Under the pieces are notes generated by a model that was not told where the DNA came from, ran no database searches, and was given only the letters and a program-made list of their open reading frames with translations. Shown here piece by piece: positions 10,853 through 20,954 of a DNA stretch of 64,000 bases. Each line of letters begins with the position of its first letter. The stretch's first letter is position 1. Source of the DNA: Basidiobolus meristosporus CBS 931.73 (lineage: Eukaryota > Basidiobolomycota > Basidiobolomycetes > Basidiobolales > Basidiobolaceae); assembly GCA_002104905.1 (NCBI GenBank), contig MCFE01000302.1:35403-99402 (forward strand), written 5' to 3'. Both the position numbers and the translations under genes were made by a program.

Positions 10853-11564
10853 TCAGTCTGATGTGTGTCCTTTCCTTTTGCAGTAGTTACAAAACAGGTT
10901 GCTGTTGCCTTTGTAGGGTCTTGGGTACCTCCTGTGTTGGTTATCATTGCTTATTAAAGCATTTTCTTCTTCCTTCTTATTTGCGCTTGATTTTCTTAAT
11001 TCTTCATCCAGGAGCCTTCCATATACATAATTTAAGGTCAAATCTTCAGTTCTGGACTCTAGGGCTGATACAAGGCCCTGAAACTTGTCTTTCAGGCTAT
11101 TAAGGATGGTAACTATCACATCCTCATCAGTAGTTGGTACACCCACAGATTCCATCTCATCTACCAGCAGGGTAATTCTGTTAATTAGATTTTTCATTTC
11201 TTCTCCTAGCAGCATCTTTGTAGTAAAGAATTTTTGTCTCAGATACATTTTCTTGGCAGCTGAACATGACTGGTAGGTGTCTTCTAATGCTTTCCAGGCA
11301 TTCTTTGCCGTTTTTGCTCTTGAGCATTGAATTAGCAATTTGTCCTTGACATTAAGGCAAATGCAGTTAAAGGCACTTTGTTCTTTCTTCTGGTACTTCA
11401 AGGCTTCCTCTCCCACGTTTTTTGGAGGGCATTCTTCCCCCATTACAATATCCCAAAGGCCTCTTTCTTGTAGCAGCATCTTCATCTTCACCTTCCACAC
11501 TTGGTAGTTAGATCCATCCACTTTTCAGCAGAGGGAAAATTCCAGTAATAGCAGTAGTAGACAT
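10853..11564 (-). pseudogene. copia gag
   Basis: Likely start ATG 11562-11564 (MSTTAITGIFPLLK). A one-base frameshift near 11523 then leads into VDGSNYQVWKVKMKML and the copia gag polypeptide, through KNAWKALEDTYQ and a zinc knuckle CNYCKRKGHTSD. The knuckle is interrupted just before its last Cys by TGA 10853-10855, so a terminating product lacks a complete CCHC. Gag packages the element RNA in virus-like particles. The stop fits decay of a CGA codon, since the next codon is the expected Cys. Confidence 0.85.
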
Positions 11565-11580
11565 TGCAGAGAGTGACAGC

Positions 11581-11944
11581 TTGGGGCTCATAACCTGTTG
11601 TAAGAGTCTTGGAGATATTGGAAGTGATTGGGAGAACAAGTAGATTATGTGGTTTTCACTTAATGATTTATTGAATGTAAAAGTAGTATTTATACTTTTA
11701 CCTGGTCTTGGCATTACAAGCACATAGAATAGATTAAGGAAGGTCCCAAGAACATGTGTGCAAGGTTTGGGGCTGTTTGGACAACTTTGAGAATTTTCAT
11801 GTTCTGGGTACCTGGTATTTTGGTGAAAATATTCTAAGTAAATCCCAACAAGGAATTTGGTCAGTATTCTCTAGGATTTGAAGGTGATGATCTAAGTGAC
11901 TAAGTCAGATGAATATTTAGGTGGAAATACAAATTTTTACAACA
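11581..11944 (-). repeat. copia 5' LTR with adjoining primer-binding site
   Basis: 349-bp LTR (11596-11944), same length as the 3' LTR. Read on minus, the internal sequence right after CA is GGTTATGAGCCCCAAG (11580-11595), where the tRNA primer-binding site lies in copia elements. I did not assign the tRNA. Confidence 0.8.
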
Positions 11945-12234
11945 GATTGTCAGTGATTAGGACATATTACGACTTGTAGGAAGCTAAGGAATGGTGTGCT
12001 TAGCAGGAAGCAGAAGCTCTACAGTGAGATATTCAATTGATCCAGAGTGAGAGTAGATCATACATTTGGATATCTATAGAGATTCAGCATATTAGCAGGC
12101 AAATACAGAGGAAAGTCATGTACAGGAGAAAACGGCAGAATAGGTAAAATAGTTAAAATACTTATCAATGCCAGTATATTTGTACAAGAAGACATCCACT
12201 CAGAGAAGTGTGTCTGGAGAATTATGAGGAGTAA
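11945..12234 (+). pseudogene. Harbinger transposase copy 2, 3' part
   Basis: Continues the copy cut at 6522, starting with the duplicated GATTG then TCAGTGATTAGG. It holds the third catalytic region (VDHTFGYL-like around 12055, with the Glu codon changed) and the C-terminus to a TAA at 12232-12234. Stops and frameshifts are present. The right subterminal zone and terminus follow to 12396. Confidence 0.75.
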
Positions 12235-12396
12235 ATAAAGCAAGAAAAGAACTGTTCTGAGCAACATAATTAAGATTGAGAAAGATAGAAGTAACTGTAT
12301 CCTACCATTGGCATTATAGTAGAAACTAGAGTGCCAGACCAATCCAGTACTATAAACAGGCTGGCACTATGTGGCACTATACAATGGAACAAGTCT

Positions 12397-13204
12397 GATA
12401 TTGTTATATCACTTTTTTATCAATATTTTAGGAATTCAAGACAGTCTTGTATTTTCCTATGAGAAATTATTGTGATGATCCCATCAAAAGGCTGTCACAG
12501 ATTTGAAGTTCTGTGACTAAGCGGTACTGATCCTGTCAGGACACTGTGAAGAGACCATTGAAAAACAATTGCACCCATGATTTCACAAAAACTTGTTCAG
12601 AATTTTTCATCACAGTAGTATATAAGTGGCTTTTGACTGGTTCCCTGCCAATATGCTGACTTTCTGATACCAGACACTTGATAGTCTCCTACATTTGTGA
12701 GCAATGATTGGCTGTTGCCTCTATTTCACACTCCTTACTTCCTGACTGTTGGAAAAATTTGTAATTCCACCTAAATATTCATCTAACTTAGTCACTTGGA
12801 TCATTACCATCAAATCCTAGAGAACACTGACCAAAATTCCTTGTTGGCACTTACCTAGAATATTCTCACAAAAATACCAAGTACCTGGAACATGAAAATT
12901 CTAAAGTTGTGCAAACAGCCCCAAACTTTACACACATGTTTTTGGGACCTTCCTTAGCCTATTCTATGTGTTTGTTATGCCAAGACCATGCAAAAGTATA
13001 AATTCTACTTTTATATTCAATAAGTCATAAAGTGAAAACCACATAATCTACTTATCCTCCCAATCACTTCCAATATATCCAAGGCTCTTACAACAGACTC
13101 AACCATTTCTCTTACTTGTCATGTGTACAAGCTGATTTAGTTCTGCTGAAACTTCAGTTGTATCTCAATTGCCAATTGTATTGACCTATACAAGTCCCTA
13201 TACC
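12397..13204. other. Tnp2-A leader remnant, then 3' flank of relic X1
   Basis: 12397-12445 matches, reversed, the leader upstream of Tnp2 copy B (near 21090-21150). From about 12455 the sequence joins a segment starting ATTATTGTGATGATC that is also found at about 29603 and 40437 (as TTATTATGATCTC), each time at the downstream end of an X relic. The segment contains a CCAAT-like ATTGATTGGCTATTGCCTC block in the other copies and may be an LTR or 3' untranslated region. A copia solo LTR lies inside it (12747-13095). Confidence 0.5.
12747..13095 (+). repeat. copia-family solo LTR
   Basis: 349 bp, from TGTTGGAAAAATTTG to CTCTTACAACA, the reverse complement of the LTRs at 6523 and 11596 with moderate divergence. 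There is no internal sequence beside it, so it is a solo LTR left by LTR-LTR recombination. Only GAC remains shared between the flanks (12744-12746 and 13096-13098); relic X3 shows the uninterrupted target (CCTGACTCAA). Confidence 0.85.
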
Positions 13205-13911
13205 CTACACTAACATTAAGCCCAACCCCACACTCACAAGTATCTCCATTAAAATCCACCAATCAATAAGTATTTCTGCTGTAACACTTTGCTTCCATGA
13301 CTCTGGTGGGAGCCCAACAGCTTTATGCCACTGTTCATTCACTGGTTCCCACACATCCTGGCCTTCAGCCAGCACAGCCAGGTCTAGCACCTCTTCTGCC
13401 AGTCTTTGCAATAAATCCTTGCAATATTCAAGTGCATTTTCTTGAGCACTACTCTTGAAGAAGTGCTGCAACCTCTTGGTGTACCTATTAATGTTCCAAA
13501 ATTCAACTGAAGGTATTGTGATAGTCTTACAAGTTCTTGATGTTGTAGCCTTGTCTGTTGGTGGGATCACCACTCTGTCAACAATGGAGGATGTGGAGGC
13601 TGTGGTAGACAAATTGCCTTTCTTTGCAAACCCATTGACCTTACTGGATTGTAGCTCAACTGGCTGCACTTCCAAATCTTGTGAAAACAGCTATTTTCTT
13701 GTTGGTAATTTTTCTTTGCTATGATGGAATTCAGTCTGTTCTGGGCTTGTAACATTAATTGGCAAGAACTGCAATTTTTTTGCATGCTTCCCTGTCTCAG
13801 GCTTGAGTAGACATTTTTCCTATTTCCTTTTCCTGTATCACTGCCAGGTCTTTCACTGCTACTTTGTCTGAGTGCTTCTTGTAATGAATACATTTTCTCC
13901 TTGATAAATTC

Positions 13912-15049
13912 TGTTGTGTTGTATTATGATTATTTTAGGGCTTGTTCTACAATATAGAGGCTAATCAACAATATAAAACAACTTTCAGTAAGCTATTACT
14001 GAAATAGTTTGTTGGGAGTTTGATATACCAATAGAAGATATAACTTTCACTAATATCCTCAATCTTAGGCTCAAAACATACTATAGACAGTGATTCTCAC
14101 TTCTACAGCAGTGTTCTGACCTTCTGTTGGCTAATGGGCTTATTTACTTTTATAGTAACTTTTACTTATTAGGAAGTCACTTTCCTTTCTGAGAAAATAT
14201 TTCCTAATATGGAAATTTTGAACTCCCCTTTAACCTAAAGGGGTATCTTACAGTGTTCTCTAAAGTGGCCTTTACACTAAAGGGGTGCCTTAAAGGGGTC
14301 TCTAAAGGGGTCTTTGGACTAAAGGGGTGTCCAAAGGGGTGTCTTTAGAGTAAAGGGACTTCTTAGCGGGGACTTTTCCAACAGAAAAGTAGTGGTTTCT
14401 TGTAGAACTTAGATTGGATTCTTGTGAGCTTTGCAGTCTCTTTACTGATGTAATACCAATCAAAGTCAGAATACTCAACAGTGCAAGTGATGCAGGGGAA
14501 GTCTTATAACCTTTGAACTTGTAATTGTAGTGTGGAGATTCTGGAAAGTGAGGCTCTCTTTTATTTTTCAGCTGGGCAAGTCATATATATGAAATTTCTG
14601 AAGGATCAAAGTGTTTGGGCAATTGCACAAGCAATACATATGATACAAAGCTCAAATCTTGCAGAGTTGCAGATGGGACATAGGCGCAGCACCTTTGAGC
14701 ATTTCACGTGATTTGATTGGCTGGTCCAAAAGTTACATGTGATCAAAGTCACCATAGTAATCCTAGCAATAGAGACCTAGTATATATAATAATTGGACTC
14801 TTTAGGTCATAACTCCTTAAGTACTGCTTCAGATGGGCTGCAATTTGAAACATGTGTTGGCTACTGTGTGTTCTGTATGACATAATATTCCTGGGTGGAT
14901 TGCTTGTCAGGGTCTGGAGTGTTTGTCCTTCAAAGTTTTAAATTCTTGATCTTTCACCTGTGTGTTACAATAGCAAAAAGCAAAATAAAGAAATGAGTGC
15001 AATATTGATTTTGAGATATTGTAGTAATGGAATACTCTCCAATACCACA
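13912..15049. repeat. Solo LTR, ~1.14 kb family
   Basis: Starts TGTTGTGTTGTATTATG and ends CCAATACCACA, with ATTC on both sides (13908-13911 and 15050-15053). Removing it rejoins gene X. The first 726 bp recur at 49802-50527. The right end rests on one copy only, so it is less certain than the left. Confidence 0.6.
14236..14357 (+). repeat. Degenerate G-run array inside the LTR
   Basis: About seven imperfect units of the type CTAAAGGGGTGTCTTT in tandem, with GGGG runs 10-20 bases apart. A related array is in the second copy (about 50130-50290). It looks like an internal minisatellite of this LTR family. Confidence 0.65.
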
Positions 15050-16404
15050 ATTCTTCTCTGACCCATCTGTTTTGGCCTGCTTGTCCCTTGCTAATACTCT
15101 CCTGGCAACCTGATATTTCTTTTCCACTTGTTTCAAGCTCTCAGCTGTAGTTGTGGCAGGCTCCTGAGAAAGCTGCTTATTTTTATCACTGCCAGGCCCT
15201 TCACTGCTACTCTGACTGAGTGCTTCTTGAGTGGTACTACTCTTTTTCCTTGATAAATGTTGTGCTGGTGAATCTGTGTCTGCCTGCTTGTCCCTTGTTG
15301 GCACTCTTCCAGCTACCTGACAACTCTTTGATGCTTGTTTGGAGCTTTTGGCCCTGCATGTAACAGCCTCTTGGGAAAGCTGCTGGTTTTTAGCCACAGC
15401 ACCCTTGTTCTTATGCCTTTGATAGTTTCTATTATTCTTAAGATACTTTCTTAGCATACCAATGCTGACCTAAAATCCATTTGCCTGTTTGAATCCAGGA
15501 TAATGCTGATGAAGCAAGTCAAGCAAATTTAGCTTGGCCTTGAGTTCTTGATGGTCCAATGGTATGCTGGCCTTAAGGTGATGGCGTGCTAGACTTCTAA
15601 TGGTCTCTGGAATATTAGCCCACTCTTTATTATTGCACTTGGCAGCTTCATAGATCTACAGTTTCTTTTGATTTTAGGATATGGTATAAACACTGCATTG
15701 TCTCCCACCCATGCTGTGATAGGCTTTTCTGTGGGCTTTATCTTTGTGCACTGTTATTGTGCTTCAAAGACTGTACAGTGTTCCTGTGCTGTTGCATTAC
15801 ATATGGCACAATTCTTAGCTGTGATATTGAGCTACTTGAGTTCCTTTGTTGCAGCAAAGACACTGCTTTTTCTACCTGGATTATCAATTGCTCCACATGA
15901 ATTATTTGCTCATGTTATTTCTGGACTATTTCCTGATTTTTCTGGGTCATTGTATCTATCCTATTGGCCACTGCACCTAATTGCATCATTAATGCATTGG
16001 TATGAGCTGACAACATACTTGCTAATATGGGTGGTGGTGATATTATGACTGCCACTTGCTGGTCTTTAACTGAGGGTATTGTGTTTTCTACTTTCTCATC
16101 TACCTGAGCAAAATGATCAGCTTGCAGCTCAGCAGAGGTACTTGTTTGCCTACTTGACCAAGTGCCTGAGGAATCCACATTATTACCTTCAGTGGGCACA
16201 CTTTCAACATGGCCTATTTTGGATAAAGCCCAGCCTGCTGCACTAAATGTCAAAGCAAGCTCTTGTCTACCTGTTCTTCTGCCACCATCAGCAGTGGGGT
16301 TTGGTCTGGAACTAGGTGACTCTTATCTATTTTTTGGTGGCATATATATGGAAGTGAGTCAAACCAAAGGGGAAATGGTGCTACATATATGTATATATAT
16401 ATAT

Positions 16405-17222
16405 AACCACCTTGCAGAGGGTATGAATGACTCAGAGCAAGCTTAGAATACTAGGTTCAGAAGCTCCTATAGACTCCCATATCCCAGAGTGTTCTGCAAC
16501 AGGTTCCATATAAGGAATATTTTGGATACCTTCCCAGTCAGGACTAACAGACCTTCTATAGGGCAGAGGCACTTTTACTCTGGCAAGTACAAGGCACACT
16601 GTGTGAAGTTTCAAGCACTGTCTGACATTGAGGGTAACATCATCTGGTTTAGCGGGCCATTTGCTGGAAGTAGGCATGACAAAGCACGGTGGGTAGAGAA
16701 TCATCCAGAATTCAGTAGAGGTGATAAATGTATGGCAGACTTAGCTTATATAGGAGAGAATTGTCAGAGATTAGGATGTATTATAGCTTATAGGAAGCCA
16801 AGGAATGGTGTGCTTAGCAGCAAGCAGAAGCTCTACAATGAGATATTTAATTATTTCAGAGTGATGGTAGAGCATACATTTGGATATCTGAAGAGATTCA
16901 GCATATTGGCAGGTAAATACAGAGGAAAGTCATATATAGGAGAAAACAGCAGAATACGTAAAATAATTAAGATACTTATCAATGCACAGTATATTCATAC
17001 AAGAAGACATCCACTGAGAGAAATGTATCTGCAGTAGTAGGAAGAGTAAATAGAGCAAGGAAAGCACTACTTTGAGCAACTTAAGTAAGATTGATTAAAA
17101 TTACATGTAACTCTATCCTACCACTGGCATTATGGTAGAAATTATAGTGCCAGATGGTGCCATAACAATCTGGCACTATAAACAGGCTGGTACTCTGTGG
17201 CACTATCTAACAGAACAAGTCT
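16405..17222 (+). pseudogene. Harbinger copy 3, 5'-truncated transposase and right end
   Basis: Begins abruptly after a (TA)n run in the leader of X1, at the point matching residue 80 of the intact transposase (NHLAEGMNDSEQA). From 16489 the ORF is open to TAG 17035-17037 and keeps D (ILDTFPV), SRHDKARW, D (MADLAY) and E (VEHTFGYLKRF). The subterminal repeats and GGAACAAGTCT-type end (here CAGAACAAGTCT) finish at 17222. The next bases AAT are the expected target-duplication position. The C-terminus is shortened by an earlier stop. Truncation presumably came from break repair at the TA repeat. Confidence 0.8.
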
Positions 17223-18902
17223 AATATATTTGGTGAAAGATCTGAACAGACCTTGGTCAATGGCAGCTTTAGAAGTGATAACACCATCTTCTTGATTATA
17301 TCCAGTGTAAGACTGTATCATAACAACCAAGTTAACCCTGTTGGGTTGTTCCTCCATCTTTAAGGTGTCACACATCAAAGTATTAACAAGAGGAACTTGT
17401 GCATATTCAAAGAAATTGATGCCACCAGAAGTAATAGTAGAAGGAAAGTAAAGTTGCATACCTTGCTTAATTATGGCAGAAGCAAAAACATTACAAACTG
17501 ACTGGCTGTGATTGGCATAAGGAACCATAGAGGCAGAAATACCCACCATAACCCAAGGATGAATTTGCATTTGATTATACATTAGGTAGTGGCCATGATA
17601 CCCAATGTCACCCAAAAAGACTTGAGATTGCTCATCAAGATCAACAAATTCTATCTTACCAGTATCAAGAAGTTGAGACCAAGAGAGGCAAGTTAATTTG
17701 TTCCAATCTAAGGGGGGACCACAAAGTTTAAGCAAAGGTCTCATAAATTGGCCAGAAGAGGATTTAACATAGAAGATGCAGGGGATGTACCAGCATAAAA
17801 CCCAACCATGGATTCATCAAAAAGTACAAGATACTTAACGTCACAATTATCATAGGATAAGTTTTCTTTCAACTAACTCCAGACATCAGAAAGTTGTGTG
17901 TCAGAAATGGTAGGAAGAAGGCAAGTGAGGGCAAGATGTTTGATAATACAAATGTTTTTACCCCTGGGAACTTCACACATATAGACATATCCTAACTAGG
18001 ATGAATGTGGAGAAGCTGTTGACCTTCTTTAAGCATATTGACAAGTTCATCTTCCAAAAGAGTTCAAAGTCAATATTTGGAATTGGCGACTTTAATAGCA
18101 CAAGTTAAGATTTGGTTGAGAAGGAGATTGGAAGCTTTACCAATCTTGTTACCATAATTGTCACAGTCCATAGGTTGAAGGAGACCCATTGCAGTCATGA
18201 GAGCAAGATAAGTCAACAATATTGGGAGAGTGGGAGGGGAGGTATTTAGATTCAAGAATGCTTAGTTCATCAGGGGAGATGGTATTATCAGATTTGGTCA
18301 TAGAAACTAAAAAGATAGTAGAGACAGTATTAACATGAGATCTGTTGGTGACAAGAAGGGCAAGGATCTTGTATATTTTACCAAAGCCAAAACCTGAACT
18401 ATTTATGACCCAATAAATAGAAAGACATTTGAGACCATTAAGATCATTGTGGGAGGAGGAGACATCAAAATAGAGATCAACAGAATTATTGACACAGACA
18501 CGTAAAGGAAGTGTGGAACCTTTAAGGCAAGTTTTGGAAGAGACAAGATTATCAGCAACAGAGATGTAAGGGATGAAGATGTTGTGTAATTCTTGAATAA
18601 GAGCAACACATTTGATGCCATCAATGATGTAATAACCTTTGTTGTTGATGAGGGGAATATTGCAGACAGGTTTGCCATTGCAGTGGATGTGATGTCCTTT
18701 GTAAGTAAGTTGATGAATGATAGCATCATCAGAAGTTATTTTTAGGGGATGAATTTATGCCATAACCAAATTTATCTTCAAGTTTGGATTTGAATATTTC
18801 TAAGATGTGAGTATGGGAGCGCAAGATGTTAGCATCAAAACTGTATTCAAGGAAGAATTTTTGTAAATGGTTGGAGTAAAGATCAAAGAGGGAGGGAGGC
18901 AT
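17223..18902 (-). pseudogene. Divergent RNA polymerase second-largest subunit (RPB2 family), N-terminal half, decayed
   Basis: Read on minus from ATG 18900-18902 (MPPSLFDLYSNHLQKFF). After a frameshift near 18732 comes the RPB2 protrusion/lobe with IPLINNKGYYIIDGIKCVAL. After a shift near 18220, CDNYGNKIGKASNLLL (family DxDHYGNKR motif). Then CEVPRGKNICIIKHLAL (family E-PEG-N-G motif, near 17970). From 17744 comes RPLLKLCGPPLDWN, then VDLDEQSQV, QIHPWVMVGISASM, ANHSQSVCN (family HNQSPRN) and SYTGYNQEDGV with AIDQGLFRSFTKY, cut at 17223 by Harbinger-3. There are at least three frameshifts and stops at 18729, 18161, 18070, 17873 and 17741. These motifs are diagnostic of DNA-directed RNA polymerase subunit 2. 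The distance from conserved eukaryotic Pol II, changed key residues and lack of visible introns argue against the host gene. A nucleocytoplasmic large DNA virus or linear-plasmid polymerase is the likeliest source (inference). About 560 of ~1,150 residues are present. Confidence 0.8.
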
Positions 18903-19226
18903 AATAGGGTGCTATATATTAGTGGTAGAGCAAGGATGAAGAGCTGCAAAATAATTCTAAGTAATAAGTTTAAATGTAATTAGTCAGCACAAGTAAATTT
19001 AAACTGGGACTAATTGTGGTTTTGAAATTAAAGGCAAACTATCATGTTACCAAAAATACAATCTATTAATAGGGTTATGTCAGAGTTGTTTGATGAATCA
19101 AAGGTATATTTGTCAGAGCCATTAGCAACAGGAGGGCCATATATAAGAAGATTGGTAATGTATATATACAAAGGGTAGACAGATCCAAAGGGTTTGTGCA
19201 TTACAACAGTAAGAAGTCCAGAGGGG
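18903..19226 (-). other. Upstream flank of the RPB2 relic with a ~65-codon open stretch
   Basis: Next to the RPB2 start is a ~120-bp AT-rich spacer. Before that, on the same strand, a reading frame (ISPSGLLTVVMHKPFGSVY... NSDITLLIDCIFGN) ends at TAA 19028. It matches none of the transposon families repeated in this window, and repeat homology begins only at about 19227, so it may belong to the same foreign insert. I do not recognise it. No ATG lies at a convincing start. Confidence 0.3.
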
Positions 19227-19573
19227 CTAATGTTATGATACAGTGGATTATATGAATTGCACAAGGGGAGACAGAAAAAGGAAAAACCTTTTGGTTAACT
19301 AGAATAGTAACATTATACAGTACTAGCGGTAGGCTGCCATATTGCCACTGAAATACTGTCAGGTTTTTTGCCGTATAAGGCAATTGGATGTCCTGGCTGG
19401 TTGGATCCAATTAAAGTAGTTGTAGAGTGCAATAAAATTGCAACAATGCCATGCAATTATCATCACAGCACCTATCAAATCTTGTCAAGTTTTATAACAT
19501 TATTGGGCAGTAAAATTAGCAAAACACTGTTGTAATCTTGTCATACAATTGTTAAGAGGGTCACTAATTCCAA
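19227..19573. repeat. 3' segment of Tnp2-type element (repeat Y)
   Basis: Matches segments at about 62030-62400 and 63430-63640, and more weakly 28540-28760 and, inverted, 29480-29600. All contain a run encoding YGSLPLVLYNVT-like and HPIA-YGKK-like peptides on the strand opposite to Tnp2. It lies downstream of the Tnp2 C-terminal region in copies B and E. Coding status is unclear. Confidence 0.45.
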
Positions 19574-19884
19574 GCTGTGTAACATAAGGATACCATATAT
19601 GGTATGAAAGTGTTAGGGATAATGATGTGGCTTTGTCATGTGTTACATGTACTGGAGCAGGTACTTGCCTAATATAGAAGCACTAACATCAAGTAATCTT
19701 ACATAAAGTGAGGGATAACATATGCAATAAGGTAAGCAGTTGTGATAATCAGCCAGCTTATGGGAGAGTCTGATCAAGTAAGACAAATAGGATAAAACTA
19801 ATATAAGGGTAGTAAAAAATGGGGTAGTAGAAAATATTGGAATGAGCACATCTGTCAGTGGGTGTCACTGTGACCCCACTATAC
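19574..19884. repeat. Ty3 LTR fragment (family of 50.5-60.5 kb elements)
   Basis: From GTGTAACATAAGGATACC to GTCACTGTGACCCCACTATA. It aligns with the right-hand third of the LTR at 59445-60548. Confidence 0.7.
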
Positions 19885-20954
19885 ATTGTTTGCCTGCTTG
19901 TCCCTAATTGGCACTCTTCCAGCTACCTGACATCTCATTGATGCCTGTCTGGAGCTTTTGGCTCTGCTTCTAACAGGCTCTTAAGGAAGCTGCTGGTTTT
20001 CATTTGTGGCACCCTTGTTCTTCTGCCTTTGGTAGTTTCTGCTATTCAAAGGATACTTTCTTAGCATACTAATGCTGGCCCAAAATCTGTTTGCCTGCTT
20101 GAATCTTGGATAATGCTTATGGAACATGGCAAGTGCATTCTGCTTGGCCTTGAGTTCCCAATTGTCCCATGATATGCTGGGCTTAAAGTGATGGCATGCT
20201 AGACTTCTGTTGGCCTATTGAATATTAGATCCCTCTTCATTATTGCACTTGATGGCTTCACAGATCTACAACATCTTTTGATTCTTAGGCTTTGGTATAA
20301 GCATCAGATTGTCTCCCTCCCAAGCTGTGATAGGTTTTTCTGTGGGCTTTATCTTTGGTCACAGTTGTTGTGCTTCAATGACTGAACATTATTCCTCTGC
20401 TGTTACATCAGAAAATGACTCAATTCTTGTATGTGAGATTGATTTACTTGAGTTCCTTCCTTGCAGCAAAGATACTGCTTTCTCTACCTGGAATATTGAT
20501 TGCTCTGCATGTATTATTTGCTCATCCTGTTTTTGGACTATTTCCTGATTTCTCTGGGCTATTGCACTACCCTATCTGCCACTGCACCTAATTGCTTAAT
20601 TAATGCTTTGGTATGAGCTGGCAACATACATGCCAATATGGGTAGTGGTGATGTTATGACAGCCACTTTCTGGTCTTCAACTGAAGGCACTGCACTTGCT
20701 AAATTTTCATCTACCTGAGCATAACAGTCGGTTTGCAGCTCTGCAGAGGTTCTCAATTGCCTACTTGACTCAGTGACTGAGGAGTCTGCAATATGACCTT
20801 CAGTGGGCACACTGCTAGCATGGCCTTTGTTGGATGTAGCCCTGCTTGTTGCACTCAATGTCAAAGCAAGCTGCTGTCCAACTGTTCTTCTGCTGCCATC
20901 AGCAGTGGGGTTTAGTGGGGAACCAGGCAACTTTACTTTATTTTTTGGCAGCAT
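19885..20954 (-). pseudogene. Gene X, copy X2 (N-terminal two thirds)
   Basis: ATG at 20952-20954 gives MLPKNKVKLPGSPLNPTADG, then SVPTEGHIADSSVTESS, CYAQVDEN, PSVEDQKVAVITSPLPIL and MLPAHTKALIKQLGAVADRV, open to 20559. The frame then breaks but similarity to X1 continues through a coiled-coil-like part to a basic segment (RKYPLNSRNYQRQKNKGA) and the first repeat unit near 19900, where the LTR fragment cuts it. Best-preserved N-terminus of the family. Confidence 0.5.

Larger units (their letters stand above)
6523..11944 (-). mobile_element. Ty1/copia retrotransposon, decayed but full length
   Basis: Two 349-bp LTRs (6523-6871 and 11596-11944) bound a minus-strand gag-pol. A perfect 5-bp target duplication GATTG lies at 6518-6522 and 11945-11949, and removing the element rejoins the Harbinger transposase exactly as in copy 1. 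Order along the minus strand is gag, protease, integrase, RT, RNase H, which defines copia (integrase before RT). The frame is broken by TGA at 10853, TAG at 9422, TAA at 9086 and TAA at 7145-7147, plus a 736-bp foldback transposon at 7762-8497. Confidence 0.93.
4024..12396. mobile_element. Harbinger-type transposon, copy 2, split by a copia element
   Basis: The left end AGACTTGTTCCAT is at 4024-4036 and the right end GGAACAAGTCT finishes at 12396. The target duplication is AAT (4021-4023) against GAT (12397-12399), one substitution. Joining the flanks restores a leader sequence that also occurs, uninterrupted, upstream of Tnp2 copy B (21087-21176, opposite strand), which confirms the insertion site. 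Without the copia insert and its duplicated GATTG the element is about 2.95 kb, with ORF1 on minus and transposase on plus. Both genes are decayed. Confidence 0.8.
13205..16343 (-). pseudogene. Unrecognised multi-copy gene X, copy X1 (with LTR insertion)
   Basis: Reconstructed by comparing four copies. The start is ATG 16341-16343 (MPPKNR then stop). An N-terminal block of about 130 residues includes PNPTADGGRR, SVPTEGN and PPPILASMLSAHTNALMMQL. Next comes a Gln/Glu-rich, probably coiled-coil stretch (TQKNQEIVQK), then a basic segment (MLRKYLKNNRNYQRHKNKGA). Repeated K/Q/S-rich units (QEALSQSSSEGPGSDKN..., ending ARDKQAKTD) follow, then a compact C-terminal block with FWNINRYTKRLQHFFKSSAQ and QDVWEPVNEQWHKAVGLPPE near 13520-13290. 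A solo LTR (13912-15049) interrupts it and there are several stops. I do not recognise the family. Basic and coiled-coil parts would suit a DNA-binding or gag-like protein (inference). In units B and C, X lies head-to-head with Tnp2. Confidence 0.5.

Noticed and set aside
14236-14357. CRISPR-like or telomeric array
   Set aside because: Units are degenerate, without unique spacers, and lie inside an LTR that has another copy at 49802.
16381-16405. (TA)n run as a replication origin or target site
   Set aside because: It is a short microsatellite at the broken edge of Harbinger-3; no further origin-like structure is visible.
17142-17744. Intact 200-codon RNA polymerase gene
   Set aside because: The open frame is only the longest piece of a longer decayed gene; its end after FTKY is Harbinger sequence and upstream pieces are frameshifted.
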